From positions 1-64,000 of the forward strand of contig NZ_FVZL01000020.1 in the NCBI RefSeq assembly GCF_900168295.1: a DNA stretch of 64,000 nt. The letters run 5' to 3'. This document shows positions 54,054 through 61,992 of the stretch, piece after piece. The translations under genes and the position numbers were made by a program. Each line of letters starts with the position of its first letter. The stretch's first letter is position 1. This DNA comes from Arthrobacter sp. P2b. GTDB lineage: Bacteria; Actinomycetota; Actinomycetes; Actinomycetales; Micrococcaceae. The notes below the pieces were generated by a model that was not told where the DNA came from, made no database searches, and saw nothing but the letters and a program-made list of their open reading frames with translations.

Positions 54054-55130
54054 TTACGGAACGATGCGTTCGGCCCGGTAGCGGTCGAACAGGCGGGTGA
54101 AGCAGTCCTGAGTGCGGCGGTAGCCGCTAAAGCCGGCTAACCGACTCTTGCTCATATCGGCAACTACTTCAATGGGGCGGCCCAGGTCCGCGTCCGTGTG
54201 CCACCAGGAGGCCACACGCGCGAGGATCGGCTCGGCCAGCCCGTGCTGGGCCACAATCCGGGCCCAGCTGTCCTCGGCGCCGCGCATTTGCTCCTCCAGG
54301 GGACGCGGCGCCTCTTGGTAACCCTCCCAGTCGAGCCCGAAGTAGTCAGCCAGGGCTGGCCACATTCGGCGCCACCGGAAGACGTCCCCGTTGACTACGT
54401 TGTAGGCTTCGTCGCGGGCATTCTCCGTGGTGGCGGCCCAGATCATGTGCTCGGCGAGCAGCGTGGCGTCAGTCATGTCGGTCAAGCTGTTCCACTGCGT
54501 CTCGGAGCCAGGGAACACAAAGGGACGTCCGGTTTCCCGGCAGATCGCGGCTTGGGCGGCGAGGGTGAGCGCCATGTTCATGGCGTTGCCCACCGCGTGG
54601 CCGATCACGGTATGCGCCCGGTGCACCGACCAGCCGAACCCCTGACGCTCAGCAGCGGCCCAGAGCTCATCCTCCTGGGCGTAGTAGAAGTTCTCCACAG
54701 GAAGGCGGGGCTCCTCCTCCAGGAAGGGGGTGTCCGGCATTTCGCCTTGTCCGTAGGCCTCGAAGGGACCGAGGTAGTGCTTGAGTCCGGTCATCAGCGC
54801 CACGTGCTCCACCGGGGCATGGGTCAGGGCGCCCAGGAGGTTCCGGACCATCCCGGCGTTGACCTCGATGTTCTCCTTTTCGGTGGCCTGGCGGGACCAC
54901 GCGGTGAAAAACACGTGCGTGGGCCGCTCTTGGGCAAGCGCCGTTTCAAGGCTTTCGGCCGAGCGCAAGTCTGCGCTTATGTGCCGCGCCGTGCTGCCGG
55001 GCAGGGGGTTGCGCGACAGCGCCACTACGTCCCAGTCCTGGGAGGTCAGTTGCTCGACGATTGCAGAGCCGGTGATGCCACTGGCGCCTACGACCAGGGC
55101 GGTCCGGGCGGGGGTCTCAGGTGTATCCAT
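54054..55130 (-). CDS. PRISE-like short-chain dehydrogenase/reductase
   Basis: 358 residues from the ATG at 55130. Cofactor loop GASGITGSAI at ~14-23, arginine for NADPH in ALSRNP, TGLKHYLGPF, and NFYYAQED, the motif that replaces the SDR Tyr-x3-Lys in progesterone-5-beta-reductase/iridoid synthase-like (PRISE) enzymes. These reduce the C=C bond of enones. It lies alone between repeats C and D, so it belongs to the outer (A-D) element. Role in the catabolic island uncertain. Confidence 0.82.
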   Translation of the reverse strand: MDTPETPARTALVVGASGITGSAIVEQLTSQDWDVVALSRNPLPGSTARHISADLRSAESLETALAQERPTHVFFTAWSRQATEKENIEVNAGMVRNLLGALTHAPVEHVALMTGLKHYLGPFEAYGQGEMPDTPFLEEEPRLPVENFYYAQEDELWAAAERQGFGWSVHRAHTVIGHAVGNAMNMALTLAAQAAICRETGRPFVFPGSETQWNSLTDMTDATLLAEHMIWAATTENARDEAYNVVNGDVFRWRRMWPALADYFGLDWEGYQEAPRPLEEQMRGAEDSWARIVAQHGLAEPILARVASWWHTDADLGRPIEVVADMSKSRLAGFSGYRRTQDCFTRLFDRYRAERIVP

Positions 55131-55241
55131 AGGTTCCACTGTGCCATGCAAAGGTCGGGTGCCGCGCCGGACAAAGAAAAACCAAATCCCTTCGTTTCGG
55201 GATGCGGTTGTAGGTTGAAGGCTTCGACGGGCGGAAATGGG

Positions 55242-55260
55242 GTGTAGACATTGTCCACAG
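55242..55260. promoter_or_regulatory. Imperfect palindrome D (GTGTAGACA-T-TGTCCACAG)
   Basis: Degenerate member of the seven-copy palindrome family; two arm mismatches. Confidence 0.55.
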
Positions 55261-55351
55261 TCTTGGCCTCGGATCGGGTAACACAGTCCTCGGACTGCTT
55301 CCAATTCCGCATGTTTCCGCGGGTTCCCAGTGCCTTCAAGGCCCGGAAGAC

Positions 55352-55376
55352 AGTTCGAGTCCCACCTCGGGCACAG
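55352..55376 (+). other. tRNA 3'-end fragment, att-like core (copy D)
   Basis: Identical to the cores at 308-332, 11208-11232 and 53058-53082; upstream sequence again fails to complete a tRNA. Confidence 0.65.
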
Positions 55377-55421
55377 TATTTCCGCAGGTCAGAGGTTTTT
55401 CTCTGTTTGGTGTGTACAAAG

Positions 55422-56068
55422 CCGCCCAAACTGTTGACAGCGGCGTATCCCCCCAGTTGGATCCTGCTCGGAATCTTTTTCGCGTTTATTGTTCCGATGC
55501 CTCGGTCAGAGTCAGGGAAGTCGCGCCTGGAGAAGCCAGGACATAGCCTCATTGCCCGAGGTGAAAACCGTGTAGGGGACGGGAGCTTCCGCCGTGCCAC
55601 GGCAAAGTTGGTATTGACGCGATTGACCGGGGTTGAGCCCAGCAGGGCGATTCGTGAAGCGGCGCACTTGACGCTGGAAACGGACTTGGCCGCGCGAGTC
55701 ACCGCCTGGGTGTTCGATATGTCGATCAACAGCGGTTACTCGCCACTGTCGGCATCATCATTGACCTTTGCCATCGCCGCATGGACATCTGCGGCCTCCG
55801 GAACAGGTTCCCCCGCTTCCACATAAGGTGGAGAACCCCCTCGTCATCGAGCTCTACGTGCCCGTACCGCCGTCAACGGCGATCGGTTTCATCTTTTGCT
55901 CCCCCAGCATTTTTTATAGCTGAGACTACTTGCACGGCTTTAACCTGCGGAAACAACGAGTCAAGCTAGCGCCTCCGGGCGTAGGGCTATCTCAGTGAGA
56001 CGTAAACGCCGAGATACACCTTGCTTCGTACGGATGCCCTAAATTCCGTTGCCACACACTGAGTTTCA
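55422..56068. other. Region without recognised gene
   Basis: About 650 bp. A plus-strand frame includes SRAIREAAHLTLETDLAARV, but no family, start signal or codon bias supports a gene. Probably eroded island-edge DNA. Confidence 0.4.
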
Positions 56069-56093
56069 TAATATGGTTCGAACGTTCATATTA
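56069..56093. promoter_or_regulatory. Operator-like inverted repeat before the DUF6351 gene
   Basis: TAATATG (56069-56075) and CATATTA (56087-56093) flank GTTCGAACGTT, which is itself nearly symmetrical (GTTCGAAC). It lies 110 bp upstream of the start codon and has the size of a regulator site, possibly of IclR or TetR type. Confidence 0.6.
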
Positions 56094-56203
56094 CGATCAA
56101 GCTTGGCGATATGCCGCCCCTTTCAGCTTGTGAAATCACTGTGGATTCGCGTCTGAGAGAGGTTCAGTTCGTCCCGGTCGCAAACCTAGAAGGAGAAGCC
56201 AGC

Positions 56204-58582
56204 ATGCATTGGGTTCAAGACCATCCCCATCGTCGGCGCCGATGTCACGCCATAACCGCCGCGGTTGCGGCAGCCGCGTTGGCAGCCACGTTGTTCGCGA
56301 CAGGATCTGCTGCCGAAGCGGCGCCGCCGGTTAAGGGAGAAGCTCCGGAAGCGGGCTTCGAACTCTCAGCCGTGTCGACGCGAGCTGATCTTGTCACTGG
56401 CGGCGACGTTCTAATGAGGGTCAACGTGCCCCCCAATGTTCCGCCCCACCAGGTCACCGTTACCGTCAACGGCCGTGATGTCACCGACGCCTTCGGCCCT
56501 GATCCGCAGCACGATCTGGCTTTGCTGGGACTGGTTGACGGACTGGAGCTCGGCGAGAACAAGGTCGTTGCGAAGGCGAACGGCAAAGGCCTTGGTCGTC
56601 CTGCGGCCCAATTGACCGTCACCAACCACCCGATCGGGGGGCCGGTGTTCTCCGGCCCACAGATCCAGCCATGGGCGTGCACGACCGAAGAGATCGGCTT
56701 GGGTGCAGCGACTGACGCGCAGTGCAATGCCCCCGCGCGATACGAGTTCTTCTACATGGATGTGGACCCCCCAAGCATCGTGGACGAAGGCCCTGGACTT
56801 CGGGATGGACCCTCACTCACGCCCTATGATCCCCAGAATCCGCCTCCCGCCGAGCAGATCCAGAGAATCACCACCGACGAAGGCAAGACCTTGCCGTACA
56901 TCGTGCGCGTGGAAACGGGTACGGCCAACCGCGGTATCTATGACGTCGCGACGCTCTTCGATCCCGCGAAGCCTTGGGAATCTCAGGAGGGCTGGAACGG
57001 GAAGCTGTACTTCGTCGCCGGCTGCGGGCAGGGTACCGGGCATACTCAGGGCACGCAGCGGACGTGCGCGAATTTCGCCGCGCCGGAGAGGAACGCTCGC
57101 CCCGACCACGTTCTCGTCGACCACGCGCTGTCGCGGGGGTTCGCGGTCGCGGCGTCGACGTTGACCAACCGCGCCAATAACACAAACACAGTCGTGATGG
57201 CCGAGACGCTGATGATGGTCAAAGAGCACATCGTCGAGAACTACGGCCCCATCCGGTACACGATTGGATTCGGCGCCTCCGGGGGCTCCCAAGCGCAGAA
57301 CGGGATCGCCAACCAGTACCCGGGCCTGCTCGACGGCCTCACCATGCCGGCGAGCTTCCCTGATGTATGGGCGTCTATGAATACCAACGCCATCGACTGC
57401 CCATTGCTCAACAACTACTTTAACAACACCTCTCCGGAGCTGTGGCCCGACGTGGGTCAGAAGGATCTGGTGTATGGCTTCGGTGTCGGACACCCCGGTG
57501 AGTCAGGGACCGCGCACTGTGCTGGTCCAGACCGCCCTACGCGGCTCTGGGAGCCGACACAGGGAGGGGCGTTGACTCTACCCCCTCCATGCGTCTCGGC
57601 GGATGAGGTCTACAACCCGGAGACGAACCCGACAGGTGTGCGTTGCAGCGTTCAGGACTACATGGTCAACGTCTTCGGATCACGGCCCGCTAGCGACTGG
57701 GGCCCAATCGAGGCTGAGATCGGGAAGGGGTTCGCGAACCGCTTCCTCGACAGGGTCGGGCTGCAATACGGGTTGCAGGCGCTCGAACAGGGTGCGATCA
57801 CACCGGCGCAGTTCGTCGATCTCAACAAAAAGGTCGGTGGCTGGGACATCGACAGCAACTGGCAGGCCGAACGTACCATGGGCGACCCGGCGGCGGTGGC
57901 GGCAATGTATCGCACTGGTCAGTTGGTCGAGGGAAAGCAGTTGGCCAACGTTGCGATCATCGACTACCGCCATGACGTAAGGGGACCGGATGTTCACACC
58001 AACAGGGCTTCAGCGACCATGCGTGAGCGGCTGATCCAGGCGAATGGAACCGATGCCAACAGAGCGGAATGGCTCGGACCGCGGATCCCTTCTGAACTGT
58101 GGAGAGGGGAGACGGCGGGGAACCACCAGCAGCTCAATGCAGTTTCATTCCAGGTGATGGACGAGTGGCTGACAGCAGTCGAGGTCGACCGCTCGGATCG
58201 ATCGCTTGCAGAGAAGATTATCGACAACCGGCCGGCCTCGGCGGCCGACGGTTGCTTCGCTGCCGGTCAACGCATCGACGACGAGATGTGCGCTGACTAT
58301 GCGCTTGATAGCGATCCGCTCCTGGCGGCCGGGATGCCCGAGACGTCTGACGTTCTCAAGTGTCAGCTGAAACCCCTCGAGCGCAGCGAGTACAACGTCA
58401 CGTTCACCGACGAGCAGTGGGGTCAGCTAAAGGCGACGTTCCCCTCCGGGGTCTGTGACTGGACCAAGCCAGGCGTTAGCCAAACGTTGGACAACATCCC
58501 CTGGCTCAGCTACGGTCCCGCCGGAGGTGAGCCACTCGGCCCGCCTCCGACATCGGTACCCGTCAAATCCGATGCTGAATGA
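56204..58582 (+). CDS. Secreted DUF6351/tannase-like alpha/beta-hydrolase
   Basis: 792 residues from the ATG at 56204 with AGAAGGAG upstream. N-terminal signal peptide: RRRR, a hydrophobic Ala-rich stretch and a cleavage site near AEA-AP (about residue 43). Residues ~50-140 form an Ig-like beta domain (LMRVNVPPNV, TVTVNGRDVT). The hydrolase part has GFGASGGSQAQNG, a Gly-x-Ser-x-Gly-type elbow near residue 357, resembling tannase/feruloyl-esterase nucleophile loops. It probably hydrolyses an ester outside the membrane, possibly a plant phenolic ester or polyester, but the family is poorly characterised. Codon use differs from the aromatic island. Confidence 0.8.
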   Translation: MHWVQDHPHRRRRCHAITAAVAAAALAATLFATGSAAEAAPPVKGEAPEAGFELSAVSTRADLVTGGDVLMRVNVPPNVPPHQVTVTVNGRDVTDAFGPDPQHDLALLGLVDGLELGENKVVAKANGKGLGRPAAQLTVTNHPIGGPVFSGPQIQPWACTTEEIGLGAATDAQCNAPARYEFFYMDVDPPSIVDEGPGLRDGPSLTPYDPQNPPPAEQIQRITTDEGKTLPYIVRVETGTANRGIYDVATLFDPAKPWESQEGWNGKLYFVAGCGQGTGHTQGTQRTCANFAAPERNARPDHVLVDHALSRGFAVAASTLTNRANNTNTVVMAETLMMVKEHIVENYGPIRYTIGFGASGGSQAQNGIANQYPGLLDGLTMPASFPDVWASMNTNAIDCPLLNNYFNNTSPELWPDVGQKDLVYGFGVGHPGESGTAHCAGPDRPTRLWEPTQGGALTLPPPCVSADEVYNPETNPTGVRCSVQDYMVNVFGSRPASDWGPIEAEIGKGFANRFLDRVGLQYGLQALEQGAITPAQFVDLNKKVGGWDIDSNWQAERTMGDPAAVAAMYRTGQLVEGKQLANVAIIDYRHDVRGPDVHTNRASATMRERLIQANGTDANRAEWLGPRIPSELWRGETAGNHQQLNAVSFQVMDEWLTAVEVDRSDRSLAEKIIDNRPASAADGCFAAGQRIDDEMCADYALDSDPLLAAGMPETSDVLKCQLKPLERSEYNVTFTDEQWGQLKATFPSGVCDWTKPGVSQTLDNIPWLSYGPAGGEPLGPPPTSVPVKSDAE

Positions 58583-59000
58583 GGTCGAGACCAAGCTCAA
58601 CGAGGTTAAGGAGTAGCCCAGGCACAGGTAGGGGAATGGAGCACTAGCATCGGCTGGCGCTGGTTCTGAGTCTGGATCCCTGCAACCGGCAAGATGAATG
58701 AGAGGAGCCCGCGAGTTCCGGCGAGCACGCCGGGGCCTGCGGGCCCCTCGCCGAGTGACTCGACGGCAAACGGGTCGGGGAACTAGGCCAGATCACCTCT
58801 GCACACCTGCTCCTACTTCTCGAACATACCGAGGCTGTCGGTGAAACGGTCCTGGCCTACGCAAGAATCACCGGCTCCGCCTCGCTGCCCAGCTCGTTCT
58901 GCAGGCCACACGGCCCCGGGCCTCTTCCCGTTAGCCCCGCGATATGACGATCCGCCCGCCTACGCAAAGTAGGGACCAGCCAGGCAAGAAAACGCGCAAA
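58583..59000. other. Region without recognised gene, with hairpin
   Basis: About 420 bp. It contains a GC-rich stem-loop at 58707-58744 that may end the DUF6351 transcript. No gene recognised. Confidence 0.4.
58707..58744. terminator. GC-rich stem-loop after the DUF6351 gene
   Basis: Outer GCCCGC/GCGGGC and inner CCGGCG/CGCCGG pairs around AGCA, with no U-tract, about 125 bp after the stop codon. Confidence 0.45.
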
Positions 59001-59027
59001 AGGAGTGTGGACAATGTCCCCACTCCT
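59001..59027. promoter_or_regulatory. 27-bp near-perfect palindrome, seventh copy
   Basis: AGGAGTGTGGACA and TGTCCCCACTCCT around a central A, one mismatch. Unlike the other copies it has no tRNA-like core nearby; it adjoins a possible relaxase remnant. Confidence 0.65.
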
Positions 59028-59043
59028 GATCTCGCGGTAGCTA

Positions 59044-59233
59044 AGTGCGGGTAGTCAATCCACTCATCACTTAGTCCAGCTTTGGGACGCTCCGCGACGG
59101 AATAGCCAACAATGATGTCGGTGGTGTTCTGCGCGTAGCGCGGCCGGACCAGGAGTCGGATGTCGCGGGCACGCCGAATCAACTCTGCTTCCGTAGCTGA
59201 CGCGCTGGCACTCGCGCGCACCTTCCGCGCCAA
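59044..59233 (-). pseudogene. Possible relaxase (mobilisation protein) fragment
   Basis: The minus-strand frame includes ELIRRARDIRLLVRPRYAQN then IIVGYSVAERP, which resembles a segment I associate with actinobacterial plasmid relaxases. It is under 65 codons with no catalytic tyrosine/histidine region, so at most a remnant. The family match is from memory and uncertain. Confidence 0.35.
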
Positions 59234-59512
59234 AGAGGACCGGCGCCGGAGCTTGCCCTCCCATCAGCGACGACCATCCGCAAAGCGAGACCGGTGACAG
59301 ACCCCGCTATTGCGCCAGAGTCAGTGGGATCGACCCAGGTCCGGTCCTGGCTTCCTCTGACCATTCAGCATGCTCACCAGGCGCTACGGATTAGATAATC
59401 AAGGAGCGGCCGGGCGCATCGCTCGTCCGGGTGCGTCGGCGACGCTCGGCAGGCTGGTCGCAGATTCCGCTCCCGTCGCCGACTTCACGAAAGGGTCGAA
59501 AGACGGAGCCCT
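59234..59512. other. Region without recognised gene
   Basis: About 280 bp between the relaxase-like remnant and the flavin reductase gene. Short frames only, nothing recognised. Confidence 0.35.
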
Positions 59513-60745
59513 TCAGTTGGCAGCAGCATCAAGGTCTGCGTTCGCGCCGAGTGTATCCGGGTAGCCCGCGGGTGGTACCCCTCCGGACCGACGCGTGATC
59601 GAAGACGCCGATGCAAGCAGTCGCTCTTTGGCTGCTTTGATGTATTCAAGGGTTGGCTGTTCGGGCAGGTTCACCAGCATGATGCCAGCCTGCGCGTGCT
59701 GGGCGGAATCGAAAATTGGAGCAAACATGTACTTGACGTTCGCTGCCGCAGTGTCGTCGGCCAGTGGGTTGGGGTATTCTACGCCACCGATTTTGGCACT
59801 GATTTCTACAATCTCTCGCTCCAGGCGCGGTGTCTGGCCATGCACAGCCATCGCATCGAGCGCGGCAGCCGCTTCGCTGGTGTGATTATTGGCCCAACCG
59901 ACCATCCAGCCTTCGCGCCGTATGGTCTCTAGTTGAGCGAGCAGCCCTTCGCGCCTCTCACCGTCGACTGGTACAGGAGACGATTTCAGCCAGGAGTCGA
60001 CCGTCTCGGGGGATTCCCAGGCGTTGAAGAGCTGTCCGAAGAGCGGCGGAACCAAGGGCATGGATACTCCCACCAGACTGGTAGGAGCGCTATCTTCGCC
60101 GCCAGCTGAGGCCACGACGATTTGCCGATCTCCTTCTACCGCAATGAGGCGGCATACTGCCCCGACCGCATTTGCGAGCTCCTCCATCTCTTTGCGCGCA
60201 ATGTCTGCCAGTCGAATCTGTTCGGCGAGACCTTCCCGCGCACCGATGACCATCGATCTGGAAGCGAAGGCGCCATACCCTCCTTGGAAGAAGACCAGGG
60301 GAAATGTCGGATTCACGACCGCCATATCGGTCACGCGCCCGATGAAGATGAAGTGATCCCCGGCCTCAAAGATTGTCTCGGGAACACAGTCAATCCACGC
60401 CACGGACCCGTCGATAACGGGAGCACCCGACGGTGAGGGATGCCAGTCAATGCCTTTGAAGCGGTCGCCTTTTCTGGCGCTCATTTGTCGACACACGCTC
60501 TCCTGAGCTGCGGACAGGATGTTGATGCAGAACGAATCGGCCTCGCGGATCAAGGGGAACGTCGAAGAACCGCGGTCTGGGAGGAACCCGATTAGGGGCG
60601 GGTCCAGGGAGACAGACGTGAAGGTTCCGACAACCATTCCGATCGGTTTACCCGTATCGTCGATTGCAGTGACGGCGGCAACGCTCGTCGGAGAGTGACC
60701 TAGGATGTCGCGAAACTTACGCGGATCGATGTCTGTGTTCTGCAT
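59513..60745 (-). CDS. Flavin reductase fused to an IclR-type effector-binding domain
   Basis: 410 residues, ATG after GGAGTCCACC. Residues ~9-170 are a flavin-reductase domain (SVAAVTAIDD, GMVVGTFTSVSLDPPLIGFLPD, CINIL, VFFQGGYGAF). Residues ~185-390 resemble the ligand-binding half of IclR regulators (GLAEQIRLADIARKEMEELANAVG, PLVPPLFGQLFNAW, VKYMFAPIFDSAQHAQAGIML). No winged helix was found, so DNA binding is unlikely and ligand gating of reductase activity is more probable. Last gene of the minus-strand set with the dehalogenase-like gene. Confidence 0.85.
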   Translation of the reverse strand: MQNTDIDPRKFRDILGHSPTSVAAVTAIDDTGKPIGMVVGTFTSVSLDPPLIGFLPDRGSSTFPLIREADSFCINILSAAQESVCRQMSARKGDRFKGIDWHPSPSGAPVIDGSVAWIDCVPETIFEAGDHFIFIGRVTDMAVVNPTFPLVFFQGGYGAFASRSMVIGAREGLAEQIRLADIARKEMEELANAVGAVCRLIAVEGDRQIVVASAGGEDSAPTSLVGVSMPLVPPLFGQLFNAWESPETVDSWLKSSPVPVDGERREGLLAQLETIRREGWMVGWANNHTSEAAAALDAMAVHGQTPRLEREIVEISAKIGGVEYPNPLADDTAAANVKYMFAPIFDSAQHAQAGIMLVNLPEQPTLEYIKAAKERLLASASSITRRSGGVPPAGYPDTLGANADLDAAAN

Positions 60746-60972
60746 GGTGGACTCCTTTATGAGGTGAGGTGCATTTTGATGTCCTGTACAAAGCGGCCCC
60801 GATTATCGCAAGAATCTCCAGAGCGATCAGCACACATCGGCTAGCATGACTCGCGCCGCGCCGGCGAGCAGGCCGGTAATCGTAAACGGGGAGAGCGATG
60901 ACGGATTTTTGAATTGGCGCGTAATGAGCTGACCTCTGATGGCGTCTGCTGATCAAAAGCGAGTCGATTGTG

Positions 60973-61746
60973 TCAACAGCCGGCGCCGGAGAACGCTATC
61001 ACTTGGCCGGACACGAACTGCATCTCTCCGGACGTCACGGCGCCTATTAGAGCACCGACCTCGCTCGGACTACCGAATCTGCCCATCGGTACCATCCGTT
61101 TGATCTCGTCCATGTACTCGGGATCCTTCTCGCCGAGCTCGGATGGCCAAAAAACAGGGCTGAAAACGTAGAACGGCGCAATCGCGTTGACTTGAATATT
61201 GAATTCGGCCACGTCCGCCGCGAGTGCGCGCACTAATGCGTTTGTGGCGGCCCGTGCGACGGAATAACCGACTGCCAAGGTGGAGCCGGCAGCGGTAGAC
61301 TGCACGGGGTTGCGAAGGGGCGCACCGGAGGTTACCAAAACGATGCTGCCGAAACGTTCCCGCTTCATGCTTTCCAGCGTCGCCGAGACCAATTTCGCGG
61401 GAGCCAACAGCAACGAGTCAACGAAAGGCTGTAAATCGTGCAGCGGGTCGCCCGACGACTCAGTCGATGTCAGCCCTCGGGGCACATCGTTGCTGATCAG
61501 CACGTCAATCTGGCCGTATCGGGACAGCATCTCTTGGACGAGCTCGTCCGGCTCCGTTGAACTAGTAACCTCGCAGCCAGGGTGTGCTCGCTCGAAAGCC
61601 GCCGCGGCCTCGCGGTCGGAGAAGGATTCGTCCTGGCATAGGACTGTCACGTCGCGGTCGAGAAGAGCCTGCACGGCAGGAGGGCCCACGTAGGTCGTCA
61701 CATTGGTCACCAATGCCGTTCGGCGGCCATTTTTCAATTGGATCAC
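60973..61746 (-). CDS. Halohydrin-dehalogenase-like SDR
   Basis: 257 residues. It lacks the SDR glycine-rich loop and instead has Thr14-x4-Tyr19-x-Gly21 (TNVTTYVG), the nucleophile-pocket motif T-x4-F/Y-x-G of halohydrin dehalogenases. The catalytic set is Ser140, Tyr161 and Arg165 (YSVAR), with Arg where ordinary SDRs have Lys. Other shared phrases with HheC are CQDESF, DVLISNDV, NAIAPFYVFSP and GQVIAF. Ser to Tyr spacing is x20 rather than the usual x12, an eight-residue insertion. Expected reaction: vicinal halo-alcohol to epoxide plus halide, or the reverse ring opening by anions. Followed upstream in the operon by an epoxide-hydrolase-like gene. Confidence 0.85.
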   Translation of the reverse strand: MIQLKNGRRTALVTNVTTYVGPPAVQALLDRDVTVLCQDESFSDREAAAAFERAHPGCEVTSSTEPDELVQEMLSRYGQIDVLISNDVPRGLTSTESSGDPLHDLQPFVDSLLLAPAKLVSATLESMKRERFGSIVLVTSGAPLRNPVQSTAAGSTLAVGYSVARAATNALVRALAADVAEFNIQVNAIAPFYVFSPVFWPSELGEKDPEYMDEIKRMVPMGRFGSPSEVGALIGAVTSGEMQFVSGQVIAFSGAGC

Positions 61747-61992
61747 AGCGCCTCCATCTTTCTCCGAATAGCGAACGTCGTTGTCATATGACGACGGTAT
61801 GCGCTAGCGCAGGTTGGCGTCAATTGTCTTATCAGGGATCGCATCGTCGAGCACGACGACTTGGCCTACCTCCTGACCTGCTGTACTTCTACACGGGCTA
61901 CACAACATGTCTGCTACCGCCAGTCACCATCAGTGTCCGGCTGGGCGTCCGTGATCAACCGAGGCATTAGGAATCTTCGGCTCGACTCCGAG
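61747..61992. promoter_or_regulatory. Intergenic region with 10-bp palindrome
   Basis: 246 bp between the dehalogenase-like and epoxide-hydrolase-like genes. GTCATATGAC (61783-61792) is a perfect palindrome, with CGTCGT and GACG as imperfect outer arms, 36-46 bp upstream of the dehalogenase start. It could be an operator, so the dehalogenase and reductase may have their own promoter. Confidence 0.5.

Larger units (their letters stand above)
55170..55421 (+). repeat. Direct repeat D (partner of A)
   Basis: Same-orientation counterpart of 132-378 with the same order of hairpin remnant, GGTTGAAGGCTTCGACGGGC, palindrome, core and GTCAGAGGTTTTT. Its hairpin arm and palindrome have extra mismatches, so it is older or under less constraint than A. 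Confidence 0.8.

Noticed and set aside
55251..55826. Plus-strand open frame of 191 codons across repeat D
   Set aside because: It begins inside the palindrome and runs through the tRNA-like core; no family resemblance or start signal.
60973..61746. Ordinary SDR oxidoreductase
   Set aside because: It lacks TGxxxGxG and has Tyr-x3-Arg with the T-x4-Y-x-G motif and HheC-like phrases, so halohydrin-dehalogenase-like is the better call.
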